The notes: generated by a model not told the origin, from the sequence alone. A stretch of 64,000 nucleotides of DNA from an uncultured Prochlorococcus sp. (GCA_902571335.1 CACGBT010000001.1:62001-126000), one strand, 5' to 3'. Shown: positions 19,117 through 29,773, counted from the first letter of the stretch. Numbers and translations are program-made.

Positions 19117-20208
19117 TTAAACAGTTTCAGCTGAGGCTGCGGAGATCTCTTCGTTATCGTCAGTTTGTTCAAATAACATTTGTTTGTATTTCGCAGCCAT
19201 TTCTTCAGCTTTACTAAAAACTTTTTGAGGGTCTGTTAACATATCTCCTGGTTCAGGTTCAAGTGCTTTAGTAGATAATGAAATTCGTCCTCTTTCTGAA
19301 TCAAGGTCAATTATCATTACTTTCATTTGGTCACTTACATTTAAAACATTATGAGGAGTCTCAATATGTTCATGACTAATCTCAGAAATATGTAATAGAC
19401 CACTAACCCCACCAATATCAATAAAGGCTCCATAAGGTTTAATACCTTTTACAGAACCAACAACAACTTCGCCTACTTCAAGTCTGTTCATTTTTTTCTC
19501 AACCAAAGCCCTTCTATGACTTAGTACTAATCTATTTCTCTCTTCATCAACTTCAAGAAATTTTAAAGGTAAATATTCACCTTCTAAGTCATCTTTAATT
19601 TTTCGAGCACTTATATGAGAGCCTGGGATAAAGCCTCTCAAGCCTTCTACCCTAACAAGAGCTCCTCCTCTATTTGTTGCAAAAACTTCAGAATATATGG
19701 TTGCATCTTCTTTTTGAAGTTGTCTAACTCTTTCCCATGCTCTTTGATATTCAATTCTTCTAATGGAGAGGGCTAATTGGCCATCTTCATTTTCTTCGCT
19801 CATTATGAAAAATTCTCTACTTTCTGAAGGTTGTAGAACGTCATTAAGTCCTTCAACTCTATTTATTGAAACCTCCTGAACAGGCATAAAAGCAGCTGTT
19901 TTTGCCCCTATATCTATCATGGCTCCTTTGGGCTCTAGAGCAAAAACGGTACCTTTAACTAGATCGCCAGGCTTAAAGTTATAGTCATACTTACCCAAAA
20001 GTGATGCAAATTCTTCTTGTGTGAATCCTGCGTTATCAAAATCCGTATTTGTTCTGCTAGAGGAAGAATCGGCTGAAGGTATATCGCTCTTCTGGAATGA
20101 TAAATCTTCCTCATTTTGGGAAGCTGTATCATTTTCTAATTCAGACGAATTTTTAATTTCTTGATCCTCAGAAAGTTCTTTAATAGTTTGGGAAGAATTT
20201 TCGTTCAT
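19117..20208 (-). CDS. rpsA: 30S ribosomal protein S1
   Basis: 363 residues with an acidic Ser-rich N-terminus, then three S1 (OB-fold) repeats: about 92-160 (GDLVKGTVFALEPKGAMIDIG), about 178-246 (ATIYSEVFATNRGGALVRVEG) and about 262-330 (GEVVVGSVKGIKPYGAFIDIG). Cyanobacteria have this three-domain S1 rather than the six-domain enterobacterial form. It binds mRNA leaders, which may matter here because many genes in the window lack a Shine-Dalgarno sequence. Confidence 0.95.
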   Translation of the reverse strand: MNENSSQTIKELSEDQEIKNSSELENDTASQNEEDLSFQKSDIPSADSSSSRTNTDFDNAGFTQEEFASLLGKYDYNFKPGDLVKGTVFALEPKGAMIDIGAKTAAFMPVQEVSINRVEGLNDVLQPSESREFFIMSEENEDGQLALSIRRIEYQRAWERVRQLQKEDATIYSEVFATNRGGALVRVEGLRGFIPGSHISARKIKDDLEGEYLPLKFLEVDEERNRLVLSHRRALVEKKMNRLEVGEVVVGSVKGIKPYGAFIDIGGVSGLLHISEISHEHIETPHNVLNVSDQMKVMIIDLDSERGRISLSTKALEPEPGDMLTDPQKVFSKAEEMAAKYKQMLFEQTDDNEEISAASAETV

Positions 20209-20316
20209 TTGTTGTATCGCAGACTACCTAAGGTAGTTAGAAAGGAATGCTACTAGCCTGCAAACTAATAGCAAATATATTTGTGTTATGTATTCTACAC
20301 TTTAAGATGCTGAATT

Positions 20317-20796
20317 TTATGAAATTGAAGCTAATTGGTTTTTTGAGCTTCCCTTTAGAGATTCAAGAGTAGAGATAAAATCTTTTACCCCATTAAATTT
20401 TCTGTAAACTGAAGCATATCTTATATAGGCGACTTCGTTTTCTTTCCTAAGATTTTTAAGTATTAATTCTCCGATTTGTGAGGATTTAATATCTTTATTA
20501 GAGTCTTGAACGATCTGTGATTCAATTCCATCTACGAAATTAATGATTGCTTCACTACTGAAGTTGGTCTTTTCGCAAGCTCTTGATATACCAGTAAATA
20601 ATTTTTGTTTATCAAATAATTCTCTACTACCGTCTTTCTTTATAATTGAAACTGGCATTGATTCCACTCTTTCATAAGTTGTAAATCTAAAGCTGCAATT
20701 TAAGCACTCTCTTCTTCTCCGAACACTTTTACCACTATCAGCAGATCTTGATTCCAATACTCTGCTATCTGTGTTTTGACAGGTTGGACACTGCAT
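20317..20796 (-). CDS. nrdR: Transcriptional repressor NrdR
   Basis: 159 residues from the ATG at 20796, giving the usual [17 protein letters not shown] start; an in-frame ATG eight codons upstream (20820) is less likely. Zinc ribbon CPTC…CLNC, then an ATP-cone domain ([18 protein letters not shown]). NrdR senses ATP/dATP and represses ribonucleotide reductase genes. It lies downstream of psbT on the same strand, separated by a terminator. Confidence 0.95.
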   Translation of the reverse strand: MQCPTCQNTDSRVLESRSADSGKSVRRRRECLNCSFRFTTYERVESMPVSIIKKDGSRELFDKQKLFTGISRACEKTNFSSEAIINFVDGIESQIVQDSNKDIKSSQIGELILKNLRKENEVAYIRYASVYRKFNGVKDFISTLESLKGSSKNQLASIS

Positions 20797-20860
20797 GTGT
20801 TGTAAAAAGCTGCACTTCAACTCTAATAGTAGAGTAATTTTTTAATTATGAAAAGTAAAA

Positions 20861-20890
20861 AAAACCCTCTTGTTTAAGGAGGGTTTTTTA
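20861..20890 (-). terminator. Terminator of the psbB-psbT transcript
   Basis: The stem AAAACCCTC(T)T … AAGGAGGGTTTT with a short loop is flanked by A-rich sequence on the plus strand, which is a U-run on the minus strand. It lies just after psbT and before nrdR. Confidence 0.75.
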
Positions 20891-20895
20891 AAAGT

Positions 20896-20994
20896 TCATT
20901 TTCTATCAAATTTAGGCGGGTCTCTAAAGGCGACAGCAAAGAATAAGGTAACAACTGCGAGAGTTAGAATAAGAACGTAAGCAAAAGCTTCCAT
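20896..20994 (-). CDS. psbT: Photosystem II protein T
   Basis: 32 residues, [20 protein letters not shown] then [12 protein letters not shown], the exact size and sequence type of PsbT. One helix; it stabilises the PSII dimer and the QA site. It starts 23 bases after psbB on the same strand, the standard psbB-psbT arrangement. Confidence 0.97.
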   Translation of the reverse strand: MEAFAYVLILTLAVVTLFFAVAFRDPPKFDRK

Positions 20995-21017
20995 AAGATT
21001 AAATAAATAAGTTTAGT

Positions 21018-22541
21018 TTAAACCCTACCTGGGATTCTTCTTGTGGTTTCGTCACCAAGTTTCTTGAATAAACCAAATTCAACTTGGTCGCCAATCTCGG
21101 CATCAATACCAGCAAAGGAATTTCTATAAAGAGTTCTTGAAGCATGCCACCAGTGGCCAAACAAGAATAGCAATCCGAAACATAAATGTGCATATGTAAA
21201 CCACGCTCTCGGAGAGCTTCGGAATACACCGTCAGATTTATATGTCTCTCTATCAAACTTGAATGCTTCTCCAAGTTGAGCCTTTCTAGCTAATCTCTTA
21301 ACTACCGCAGGATCAGTAAATGTTTGACCATTAAGATCTCCACCATAGATAGTTGCGGTAATACCAGTTTGTTCAAATGAATACTTTGCTTCAGCTCTTC
21401 TAAATGGAATATCTGCTCTTACATTACCTTCTTTGTCTTCAAGGATAACAGGAAAGTTTTCAAAGAAATTAGGAATTCTTCTAACTTCTAATTCGTTACC
21501 TTCTTTGTCTTGAAAAGCAATATGACCTTGCCAACCAGTTGGTAAACCATCACCATTAACGAGAGCTCCTACTCTAAATAGCCCTCCTTTTGCAGGACTA
21601 TTACCAACGTAATCGTAGAATGCTAGTTTCTCTGGAATAGATGCATATGCCTCTTCTTTAGTTGCACCATCATCTATAGCAGCTTGAACCCTTCTATTAA
21701 TTTCAGTTTTGAAATAGCCTGAATCCCATTGATATCTGGTAGGACCAAATAATTCGACTGGAGTTGTCGCTGAACCGTACCACATTGTTCCTGCAACAAC
21801 GAAAGAAACAAATAAAACAGCAGCTAGAGCACTTGCTAGAACTCCCTCAAGACTTCCAAGTTTTAATGCTCTATAAAGTCTTTCCCCAGGTCTATTGGTA
21901 ATGTGAAAAATTCCCCCAATAATCCCCATAAGTCCAGCAGCAATATGATTAGCAACTATTCCTCCTGGGTTAAAGGGGTTAAATCCTTCCACTCCCCAGG
22001 AAGGGGCTACAGGTTCTACATGACCAGTTAATCCATAAGGATCAGAAACCCAAATCCCTACATTTGCACAATGAAAAGCTCCAAAACCAAAGCATGTAAG
22101 TCCAGCAAGGAGAAGGTGTATTCCGAATATTCTTGGCAAATCAAGAGCAGGCTCACCAGTTCTAGAATCTTCCCATAGATCCAAATCCCAGTATGTCCAG
22201 TGCCAAATGGAAGCCAACATCAATAGTCCGCTAAATACTATGTGTGCTGCTGCAACACCTTCAAAACTCCAGAATCCAGGATCAACTCCTGTAGCTCCCG
22301 TAATATCCCATCCGTTCCAACTACTTGTGATACCAAGTCTTGCCATGAAAGGCATAACGTACATCCCCTGTCTCCACATTGGATTGAGAACAGCATCAGA
22401 AGGATCAAAAATGGCTAATTCATAAAGAGCCATAGAACCGGCCCAGCCGGCTAATAATGCAGTATGCATAAGATGCACAGCGAGTAGTCGACCTGGGTCA
22501 TTAATAACTACCGTGTGAACTCGATACCAAGGCAATCCCAT
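21018..22541 (-). CDS. psbB: Photosystem II core antenna CP47
   Basis: 507 residues with six helices, chlorophyll-ligating histidines ([20 protein letters not shown] at residues 22-41) and the large lumenal loop between helices V and VI. The start [20 protein letters not shown] is the family N-terminus. It is transcribed with psbT; the 223-base region upstream is shared with the divergent ferredoxin. Confidence 0.99.
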   Translation of the reverse strand: MGLPWYRVHTVVINDPGRLLAVHLMHTALLAGWAGSMALYELAIFDPSDAVLNPMWRQGMYVMPFMARLGITSSWNGWDITGATGVDPGFWSFEGVAAAHIVFSGLLMLASIWHWTYWDLDLWEDSRTGEPALDLPRIFGIHLLLAGLTCFGFGAFHCANVGIWVSDPYGLTGHVEPVAPSWGVEGFNPFNPGGIVANHIAAGLMGIIGGIFHITNRPGERLYRALKLGSLEGVLASALAAVLFVSFVVAGTMWYGSATTPVELFGPTRYQWDSGYFKTEINRRVQAAIDDGATKEEAYASIPEKLAFYDYVGNSPAKGGLFRVGALVNGDGLPTGWQGHIAFQDKEGNELEVRRIPNFFENFPVILEDKEGNVRADIPFRRAEAKYSFEQTGITATIYGGDLNGQTFTDPAVVKRLARKAQLGEAFKFDRETYKSDGVFRSSPRAWFTYAHLCFGLLFLFGHWWHASRTLYRNSFAGIDAEIGDQVEFGLFKKLGDETTRRIPGRV

Positions 22542-22764
22542 CGGTTAATTTCTAGTAACTATGCTGAATAAACAGCTAAACATCACGATAGTAAGGGTTT
22601 TTTAGTCTTTGAGGGATTTTTGTAAATAAATTTATTTTCTTGCAAAAATTGGGTAAATCAATTTGCATGACTGGATTTACAAGGAATTTTTAGCTAAAAA
22701 TTGTTAATATTTTGGTCACAATTCTCAAAGTAAAACGCCAAAATAAGAAAAATAACTAAAAAAA

Positions 22765-23127
22765 ATGGCAACTATCAGATTTATTCGTGAGGATCTAGAA
22801 GTCCAATGCAATCCTGGTGAAAATTTAAGGGAATTGGTAATGAAAGAAAACTTACAACTTTATGGATTAAAAGGTATTTTAGGAAATTGCGGAGGGGCAG
22901 GACAATGCAGTACTTGTTTTATTTCAGTTGAAGGTGGAAATAAAAATTCCTTGAGCCCACTTACATCTGTGGAAGAAGAAAAACTCAAAAATAGACCAGA
23001 AAATTGGCGATTAGCATGCCAAACATTGATAAAGTCCTCTTCAGTAATTTTGACAAAACCTCAATCACCTCCTTCAAATTTGGAAGAACTAAAAAAAATT
23101 AGTGAAAATAAAAAATTACCTCGCTAA
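22765..23127 (+). CDS. Plant-type [2Fe-2S] ferredoxin-like protein
   Basis: 120 residues. Cluster ligands are in GNCGGAGQCSTCF plus a fourth Cys in WRLACQT. The C-terminal 25 residues (SPPSNLEELKKISENKKLPR) are an unusual basic tail. It differs from PetF in loop sequence, so it is probably not the main PSI ferredoxin. It is divergent from psbB and precedes psbM. Confidence 0.87.
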   Translation: MATIRFIREDLEVQCNPGENLRELVMKENLQLYGLKGILGNCGGAGQCSTCFISVEGGNKNSLSPLTSVEEEKLKNRPENWRLACQTLIKSSSVILTKPQSPPSNLEELKKISENKKLPR

Positions 23128-23231
23128 ATTGTTTAAGACTGTTAATCAGTTTATAAAATTTGTTTATTTTTCCACTTTATTCCTAGTTATACGTCTATAG
23201 TCTTATTACATAATTCAGAACTACTAATTAA

Positions 23232-23384
23232 ATGGAAACAACTAATTTTGGATTCGTAGCTAGTCTTTTATTTGTAGGGGTTCCAACAATATTCCTAATA
23301 GGATTATTTATTTCTACTCAAGATGGAGAAAAATCAAGCTTCTACTCTGACTCTAGTAAAGGTAGGCTTGGGCCAAAACGCTAA
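23232..23384 (+). CDS. psbM: Photosystem II protein M
   Basis: 50 residues, METTNFGFVASLLFVGVPTI and then one helix followed by a polar tail (STQDGEKSSFYSDSSKGRLG) that is longer than in plants, as in marine cyanobacteria. PsbM lies at the PSII dimer interface. It stops 11 bases before prmC. Confidence 0.95.
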   Translation: METTNFGFVASLLFVGVPTIFLIGLFISTQDGEKSSFYSDSSKGRLGPKR

Positions 23385-23395
23385 AGCCTTAGTAA

Positions 23396-24265
23396 ATGCT
23401 TAGCATTTCTGCAGAAGAATTTTTATGTTGGAAAAAAAAGCAACTTTCCAAAGGTGGCGATCATCAATCTTTTGCTGTTTTACTTGATTGTATAGGTGGT
23501 ATATCGACTAGTGATCTAAATTTGATAAGTATAAATCCTAAGGGAAAATTAAATTTAAAAAAAAACTTAGGATTCTTAGAATCTATTTGGAACGAACATT
23601 TACTTAAATCTTGTCCCATTCAATATCTTTGCGGAATAACTTTTTGGAGAGACTTAAAATTAAAAGTTACAAACAAAGTTCTAATTCCTAGACCAGAAAC
23701 AGAGCTTATAGTTGATATTGTCTTCAATATATTCCGAAAGAAGTCAGAAAAATTATTTTTTGCTGAATTAGGAACTGGATCAGGAGCTATAAGTGTTGCC
23801 TTGGCATTGGCTTATCCATTTAGCGAGGGATTAGCAACTGATATAGATAAAGATGCATTAGAAATAGCTACTAAAAATTATATAAATTCTTCTAAACAAT
23901 CAAATTTGAAATTTTATTGTGGTAATTGGTGGTCACCTCTTGAAAGTTTTAAAGGAAAACTTGATCTAGCTATTTCAAACCCGCCATATATTCCTAAAGA
24001 TATTTATGAAAAATTACCCAAAGAAGTTAAAGATTTTGAACCTAAACTTGCTTTGTTAGGCGGCGAAGATGGTTTAAAACACCTTAGGGAAATAATACAA
24101 AAAGCGCCATTATTCTTAAAAGAAAAGGGCTGGCTAATTTTAGAGAATCATTTTGATCAAGCTGAAAAAGTAAAACAACTACTTATTAAAAATGAATTTA
24201 CATCAATAGAAATTGTGAAAGATCTTTCAGGTATTGGTAGGTTTACCATTGGAAGATATAAATAA
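23396..24265 (+). CDS. prmC: Release factor glutamine methyltransferase
   Basis: 289 residues with the HemK/PrmC layout: helical N-terminal domain, VLIPRPETELIVD, AdoMet site AELGTGSGAISVALAL and catalytic NPPYIPKD. It methylates the GGQ glutamine of release factors 1 and 2. The next gene starts 23 bases downstream. Confidence 0.95.
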   Translation: MLSISAEEFLCWKKKQLSKGGDHQSFAVLLDCIGGISTSDLNLISINPKGKLNLKKNLGFLESIWNEHLLKSCPIQYLCGITFWRDLKLKVTNKVLIPRPETELIVDIVFNIFRKKSEKLFFAELGTGSGAISVALALAYPFSEGLATDIDKDALEIATKNYINSSKQSNLKFYCGNWWSPLESFKGKLDLAISNPPYIPKDIYEKLPKEVKDFEPKLALLGGEDGLKHLREIIQKAPLFLKEKGWLILENHFDQAEKVKQLLIKNEFTSIEIVKDLSGIGRFTIGRYK

Positions 24266-24288
24266 ATTATTATGGGTTCATAATCTAA

Positions 24289-24870
24289 ATGAATTTAGTA
24301 GACTGCAAATCCGCCTTGAAGATTCTTAAAAGTGGTTTACCTATAATTTTCCCAACTGATACATTACCTGCAATTGGATGCTTGCCAGAATTTTCAAATA
24401 CTATTTATGAATTTAAAAGACGAGATAAAGACAAACCCTTAATTCTTATGGGATCAGAACGCAAACAATTAATAGATTATGTTCATGAATCAGCTAAAGA
24501 AGATTACGAAAATATGGCTTCAAAATATTGGCCTGGAGCTCTGACAATTGTTATTCCTGCTTCAGAAAAGCAGACTACAAACCTTACAAGCAGTGATCTT
24601 ACTCTTGGTTTGAGGATCCCAAATTCATATATGGCTCAATCTCTCATGAGAGAAACAGGCCCATTGTTAACTTCAAGTGCAAATATTTCAGGTTTTAAAG
24701 GATCAATTACAGTTGAAGGTATTGCTCTAGACTTCCCAACTGTAAAAATTTTGGGCCCTATCCCATGGGGGAAAAGAAGTGGAAAAGCTAGTACTATTAT
24801 ATTTTGGAAGAAAAGTGGAGATTGGAGGCTGATTAGAGAAGGAGAAGTATTAGTAAGGGAATTGTATTAA
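24289..24870 (+). CDS. tsaC: YrdC/Sua5-family threonylcarbamoyl-AMP synthase
   Basis: 193 residues with the YrdC fold: GLPIIFPTDTLPAIGCLP, KRRDKDKPLILM, YWPGALTIVIPA, TLGLRIPNS and GPLLTSSANISG. It makes threonylcarbamoyl-AMP for the t6A modification of ANN-decoding tRNAs. The prmC-yrdC pairing is common in bacteria. Confidence 0.92.
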   Translation: MNLVDCKSALKILKSGLPIIFPTDTLPAIGCLPEFSNTIYEFKRRDKDKPLILMGSERKQLIDYVHESAKEDYENMASKYWPGALTIVIPASEKQTTNLTSSDLTLGLRIPNSYMAQSLMRETGPLLTSSANISGFKGSITVEGIALDFPTVKILGPIPWGKRSGKASTIIFWKKSGDWRLIREGEVLVRELY

Positions 24871-25037
24871 TGTTTTTCTTATTATTTTTTGCTTTATTAA
24901 TTCAATTTTTTACTTATTGGATATTTGAACCCTTTGCATCTTTTTTAGAGTATGTTCTCGAAATAAGACTGTTTCCTATTATTGCTCTGATAGGTTTAAT
25001 CTTTTTATTTTCAGGAAATAATATTGAACAGAATTAA
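24870..25037 (+). CDS. Two-helix small membrane protein, unknown function
   Basis: 55 residues, strongly hydrophobic: MFFLLFFALLIQFFTYWIFE, then a short acidic/basic turn (EYVLEIRLF), a second helix and SGNNIEQN. The ATG overlaps the YrdC stop by one base (TAATG), which argues for a real, coupled gene. It ends 11 bases before the convergent tRNA-Thr. No family recognised. Confidence 0.7.
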   Translation: MFFLLFFALLIQFFTYWIFEPFASFLEYVLEIRLFPIIALIGLIFLFSGNNIEQN

Positions 25038-25048
25038 ATAAATCAAAA

Positions 25049-25120
25049 TGCCGGCTAACAGATTTGAACTGATGACCTTCGCTTTACAAAAGCGCTGCTC
25101 TACCGCTGAGCTAAGCCGGC
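25049..25120 (-). tRNA. trnT: tRNA-Thr (UGU)
   Basis: 72 bases. The acceptor GCCGGCT pairs with AGCCGGC, the D arm is AGCTCAGCGGTAGAGC, the anticodon loop is TTTGTAA with anticodon TGT, and the T arm contains GTTCAAATC. CCA is not encoded. Confidence 0.97.
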
Positions 25121-25185
25121 AATTTCCTCATCTTACAATTAGGAAGGGTCAATTATCAGTATTTTTTTAGCTTTTTTTAAATTTA

Positions 25186-25521
25186 TTACTTTTTGATATC
25201 TTTATTGGCTTTATCAGTCTTATCAGTTTTTTTAAATTTTATTTCTCCTGAAATAGTTCTTTTGATTGGTAAATTGGCAACTAATGCAGTCATTCTATCC
25301 TCAGTCTCTAAACTTACTGCTACCTCTTCAAAATCAATTTCAACATATTTAGCAACAACATCAAGAATCTCTTTCCTCATTTTATCTAAAAGATCAGTTG
25401 TTAAGGAACTCATATCAACTCTGTCATGAGCAAGTACAAGTTGTAATCTTTCTCTGGCTGTATTTGCACTAGACGTTTCTCTGCCTAGTAATTTATTTAT
25501 AAGATCTCTGAGAGTCATCAT
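25186..25521 (-). CDS. minE: Cell division topological specificity factor MinE
   Basis: 111 residues with the MinD-binding N-terminal part and the dimerisation domain ([38 protein letters not shown]). The C-terminus is a Lys/Asp-rich tail ([15 protein letters not shown]). It lies one base after minD. MinE drives the MinCD oscillation that sets the mid-cell division site. Confidence 0.95.
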   Translation of the reverse strand: MMTLRDLINKLLGRETSSANTARERLQLVLAHDRVDMSSLTTDLLDKMRKEILDVVAKYVEIDFEEVAVSLETEDRMTALVANLPIKRTISGEIKFKKTDKTDKANKDIKK

Positions 25522-25522
25522 T

Positions 25523-26338
25523 TTAAAAAACCTTTGTTTGCATTAATCTCATGAATTTATCTTTAAGACTTTTGCCTTCTTTTTTTGGATCGATAATTGG
25601 TACATCTTTATTTGTAAGTCTTTGAGAAACATTCAAATAACATTTTTTTGCAGGAGATCTACCATCTGAAAGTGTCAGTGGCTCTCCCCTATTTGTACTT
25701 ATTATTACCTGTTCATCTTCTAAAACAATACCTAACAAGGGCAAAGAAAGGATCCCTTGAACATCTTCGATAGATAACATTTCTTGACTAGCCATCATGT
25801 TTGGGCGAACTCTATTGATTACAAGTTGGATAGGCTCAATATCTGAAGTATTAAGAATCCCTATTACTCTATCCGCATCCCGCACTGCGGATAATTCTGG
25901 GTTAGTAACAACAATAGCTTCTTTACATGCTGCAAGAGCATTTTTAAAGCCATCTTCTACACCAGCAGGACAATCTACTAAGACAAAATCAAAATTCGCA
26001 CTGAGTAGCTCACTAATTTTTTTCATATCTTCGGGCTTCATCCAATCCAACATCCTTGGATCTCCAGCAGGTAGAAGAGCAAGATTAGGTTCTTTTTTAT
26101 GTCTAACCAATGCTTGGTCAAGACGACAATTCTTGTCTAAAACATCTTGAGCCGTATAAATGATACGATTTTCTAATCCTAGAAGAAGATCTAAATTTCT
26201 CAAGCCAAAATCAGCATCTAATACAGCCGTTTTTGCTCCGCTATTAGCAAGTGCTATTCCTAGGTTTGCAGTTAAAGTTGTTTTACCAACCCCCCCTTTG
26301 CCTGAACAAATTAATATTGTGCGAGTTTTTTTCCCCAC
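25523..26338 (-). CDS. minD: Septum site-determining ATPase MinD
   Basis: 271 residues: deviant Walker [18 protein letters not shown] near residue 11, switch I/II region [10 protein letters not shown] and [10 protein letters not shown], and an amphipathic C-terminus ([14 protein letters not shown]) for membrane binding. It is the middle gene of minC-minD-minE. Confidence 0.98.
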   Translation of the reverse strand: MGKKTRTILICSGKGGVGKTTLTANLGIALANSGAKTAVLDADFGLRNLDLLLGLENRIIYTAQDVLDKNCRLDQALVRHKKEPNLALLPAGDPRMLDWMKPEDMKKISELLSANFDFVLVDCPAGVEDGFKNALAACKEAIVVTNPELSAVRDADRVIGILNTSDIEPIQLVINRVRPNMMASQEMLSIEDVQGILSLPLLGIVLEDEQVIISTNRGEPLTLSDGRSPAKKCYLNVSQRLTNKDVPIIDPKKEGKSLKDKFMRLMQTKVF

Positions 26339-26449
26339 GATTTTAAAGATTTTACAAATAATAAAGCCACTTGCTGAAAGTTAAATATTTTAAAGATTAA
26401 GTAATTCTTAAATTTACCTAGTTTGAATTAATTTATTGCAAATGATTGA

Positions 26450-27112
26450 TTAATTTTTACTTTCGATTAGGTGTGGTTTGATAATTATCGTTTGTTTATC
26501 TATTACCGCAATTTCTGGATAACAATTTTTGGGCTTATCCTTTGGCCCAATAGCTATTACATCTGCAATTCTTAACTGTAAAGGGTTTAGATAAAGTGAT
26601 GAAATAGAGGCATTTTTATTTCCACTTTTCCCTGCGAATGCAATCCCTAATAATTTGCCCCAGACGTAAATATTTTTCTTAGCGGAAACTATTGCTCCTG
26701 GATTAACATCTCCAATAATGCATAGGTTTCCATTTGAAGATATTCTTTCACCCGATCGTACTGTTCCTTTGTGAAGAATATCTTCTTTCTTTTCTGAATT
26801 GAATAATAGTAACTTATTTTTAATCTCTTTCTCATTAATAAAAGCTGAATCTATTTTTAAAAACTTTCCACTTAATATTGTATCTCTACTATTTGAGTAA
26901 ATTCGAAAGGACGAAACATTAATTTTGTCAAAATGGGTTTTTAATTGTGCTAGTTGATGAGAACTTATTGATTCATTGACTGCGAAAATTTTTGCTTCTA
27001 AAGGGTACTTGATGGAAGAAAACCTTTCGAAAGTTTCATCGATATTATCTGAATCTGATAGAGAAAAAATTGCTAAATATTTACTTTTAGTATTTTTTAA
27101 AACGATTTCCAT
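26450..27112 (-). CDS. minC: Septum site-determining protein MinC
   Basis: 220 residues. The N-terminal half is weakly conserved; the C-terminal half is the MinC beta-helix with GTVRSGERISSNGNLCIIGD and VNPGAIVSAKKNIYVWGKLL, the MinD-binding face. It inhibits FtsZ assembly. The 111-base spacer before minD may contain a second promoter. Confidence 0.93.
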   Translation of the reverse strand: MEIVLKNTKSKYLAIFSLSDSDNIDETFERFSSIKYPLEAKIFAVNESISSHQLAQLKTHFDKINVSSFRIYSNSRDTILSGKFLKIDSAFINEKEIKNKLLLFNSEKKEDILHKGTVRSGERISSNGNLCIIGDVNPGAIVSAKKNIYVWGKLLGIAFAGKSGNKNASISSLYLNPLQLRIADVIAIGPKDKPKNCYPEIAVIDKQTIIIKPHLIESKN

Positions 27113-27122
27113 TGAATTAAAT

Positions 27123-28379
27123 CTAGGAATTATTTTTTATTAATGAAATTTCATTTTTAATTGCATTTTTGATCATGCCAGGATAAATAATAAAAGAGCT
27201 TTCCTCAGATTTCATTAAAGTTTTTATTAATGCAGAACTATATTCTAATGCGCTTTGATTAGTGCCGTCCCATATTTTTAATGCATTATTAGATTCAAAA
27301 CCTTTAAAAACCCTTTCCTTAATCCCGCAAAATATTTGTGAATCATAACCATTTTTTTCACATAATTTTGAGGCAAATGCAAGGATTTTTAGTCTATCCA
27401 TCTTACTTAAAAAACTTATGTCTGATGCCTTTAATAAATCTCTGTCAACAAACATTTTGCATAGTGTAGAAAGTGGCTCAAAAGATTCATCTTTCCATCT
27501 AATCAAATGATAATAAAAAGTTATATCATCATTTCTTATGAAATCATCAAAATCAACTTCTGAAGGTGAAAAAATCCATTTATATAGAGAATCATCAAAC
27601 CAAATTTTCTTTTCATAATTATCTCTTATTGTGTTTAATATTTTTTCCAGAATCCATGTTGAGATTTCGTTTATCCTGTGATTGTAGATTGTTTTATACA
27701 TCAAGTTTCTTAGTACAAGGAAATGCTCAATTGCGATCACTCCTTTCGGTTTGATTCCGATATTCCCATCAGGTGAAAAGGTAAGAGCTGAAATTATTCT
27801 TTCTAAATCTACTAACCCATAATTAGTACCTGTGTTGTAACTATCGCGTAAAAGATAATCGAGACGATCGCAATCTATCTCACTACTTATTAATGTTTTT
27901 AAAGGCTTTGAAAATAGTTGTTTTGATTGAAATAATTCACCAATTTTTCTCGGTAACTCGTTGTCATACTTTTTGAGTATTGAATTTATTGGAGAATATT
28001 TTGTAACTAAGTTTTCAGACCATTGTTCGTGATCATGCTTGAATATTGTTTCACTGGTATGGCTTAAAGGTCCATGACCTAAATCATGAAGTAGAGCTGC
28101 TCCATAAAGAACAAATTTATTTTCACTAAATGAAGATTTACTTTCAATTAATCTCTTGTAAATTTTTCTAGCTATACAAAAAACACCAATTGAGTGGGTA
28201 AATCTACTCGATTCTGCACCATGAAAAAGCAACGATGCCGCTCCTAGTTGTTTTATTCTTCTTAGTCTTTGAAAAGCAACAGTATCAATTAATTCTAAAA
28301 TCATTAATTCTTCTGGTTTTCCTGCATCAAATACTATTTCTTTATGAATTGGGTCATGAAAAATTCTTTTATTATTCAT
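27123..28379 (-). CDS. HD-domain phosphohydrolase (dNTPase/SAMHD1-like)
   Basis: 418 residues with the metal-binding HD motifs: RFTHSIGVFCIARKIYK, YGAALLHDLGHGPLSHTSE and the distal Asp in SSEIDCDRLDYLLRDSYNTG. This architecture is shared with dGTPases and SAMHD1-like enzymes; the substrate is not certain. It ends 10 bases before minC, so it may be co-transcribed with the min genes. Confidence 0.85.
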   Translation of the reverse strand: MNNKRIFHDPIHKEIVFDAGKPEELMILELIDTVAFQRLRRIKQLGAASLLFHGAESSRFTHSIGVFCIARKIYKRLIESKSSFSENKFVLYGAALLHDLGHGPLSHTSETIFKHDHEQWSENLVTKYSPINSILKKYDNELPRKIGELFQSKQLFSKPLKTLISSEIDCDRLDYLLRDSYNTGTNYGLVDLERIISALTFSPDGNIGIKPKGVIAIEHFLVLRNLMYKTIYNHRINEISTWILEKILNTIRDNYEKKIWFDDSLYKWIFSPSEVDFDDFIRNDDITFYYHLIRWKDESFEPLSTLCKMFVDRDLLKASDISFLSKMDRLKILAFASKLCEKNGYDSQIFCGIKERVFKGFESNNALKIWDGTNQSALEYSSALIKTLMKSEESSFIIYPGMIKNAIKNEISLIKNNS

Positions 28380-28439
28380 ACTTTTAAAAATTTCTATTTT
28401 GAATCTTTAGCCATTTCAAGATTTAATTTATTCATTATT

Positions 28440-29702
28440 TCATTCAATAGTTTGAACTGAAACTTCTTCTTTTTCTAGAACCGAACCCAGAAATAATTCT
28501 GCATTCTTCACCCATTTATCATCAGTACTTCCATAATCACTTGTATCCGGGAGATCAAGTAATTTGTCAGGAGTCATACCTTGGCCTTGAATATTATTAC
28601 CTTTGGGGGTTAAGTAACTAGCCACTGTTATAGCAATACCACTATCTTCTCCCAAACTTTTTAGGGATTGAATTAAACCTTTCCCATAAGTTTGTTCTCC
28701 CATAAGAATTGATCTCTCATTATCTTGTAAAGAACCAGCAAGTATTTCACTGGCACTTGCAGTACCTTTATTTACTAAAGTCACCATTGGGCCATCAAAA
28801 AATGTCTCTTTTTGGGAAATGATTGCATCTTTGATTCCATTTCTATCTTTTGTCTCGACTACAGGTTTCTCACTCAATAATGAGTCTGCAACTGCTATGC
28901 CTGAGCTTACTAGTCCCCCTGAATTATTTCTAAGATCCAAGATCAAGCCCTCAACCTCTTTCTCTTTTAACTCCTGAAGTGCCTCTTCAACTTTTTTGGG
29001 TACACTTTCGCTGAATTGAGTTATCCTTAAATATCCTATTGTGTGAGAATCTTCTCTTAATCTTTTTGTTCTAACTGGTCTGAGATCTACTGATCTCCTC
29101 TCTAGGTCGACTTCCCTAATTTCTCCTAATTCCGAAGATAATTCAACTAAAACTTTTGTCCCAGATTCACCTCTTAACTTAGAGGCAGTTCCCGCAAGCC
29201 CTAATTTTTCTGAAGAGATTCCGTCTACTGTCTCTATCAAGTCTCCGCTTACTATTCCAGCTTCTTCAGCTGGGGAACCCCCAAGAGTAGAGATAACTTT
29301 AACTTTTTTATTATCATCTTCACCTAATTGAAGTCCAACACCATTAATTTCACTACCAAAATTACTTGATTTCAATAGTTCATAATCTTTTGGGCGTAAA
29401 ACTCTAGTGTAGGGATCTTCTAGAGGTCTTAACATGTCTTCAATTGCGGAATAAGCCTCTTCACTTGTTTCAATTTGTTTCTGTAATGTTTTTTGTCTAA
29501 TTCTTTTCCATTGGATTTCATCAAACTTTTCTGGATCATAAAAACCTTCGTTTACCAAGGTCCAGGCGTCAAGTACTAATTGTCTGCTATCACTGAGAGC
29601 ATCCACTCTCTCAATCAATAAAAGATTGATAGAAAAAACGATGATCATTGATGCAGCGATCAGAGTTTTGAATGTTAAAAGTTTGTTAAAAGATGAATTC
29701 AT
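28440..29702 (-). CDS. ctpA: Carboxyl-terminal processing protease CtpA
   Basis: 420 residues from ATG 29702; TTG 29723 and GTG 29720 are possible earlier starts. N-terminal signal/anchor (LLTFKTLIAASMIIVFSINL), PDZ domain about residues 100-180 (GVGLQLGEDDNKKVKVISTL), and an S41 domain with the Ser in NKGTASASEILAG and the Lys in GEQTYGKGLIQS. CtpA removes the D1 C-terminal extension in the lumen so that the oxygen-evolving cluster can form. It is divergent from petB. Confidence 0.92.
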   Translation of the reverse strand: MNSSFNKLLTFKTLIAASMIIVFSINLLLIERVDALSDSRQLVLDAWTLVNEGFYDPEKFDEIQWKRIRQKTLQKQIETSEEAYSAIEDMLRPLEDPYTRVLRPKDYELLKSSNFGSEINGVGLQLGEDDNKKVKVISTLGGSPAEEAGIVSGDLIETVDGISSEKLGLAGTASKLRGESGTKVLVELSSELGEIREVDLERRSVDLRPVRTKRLREDSHTIGYLRITQFSESVPKKVEEALQELKEKEVEGLILDLRNNSGGLVSSGIAVADSLLSEKPVVETKDRNGIKDAIISQKETFFDGPMVTLVNKGTASASEILAGSLQDNERSILMGEQTYGKGLIQSLKSLGEDSGIAITVASYLTPKGNNIQGQGMTPDKLLDLPDTSDYGSTDDKWVKNAELFLGSVLEKEEVSVQTIE

Positions 29703-29773
29703 TGGGTTAAGTGTTAACACCAAGTATAAGAATTTTAAGTAAGCTCTTTATATCAAAGCTAATTTTTTTTTGG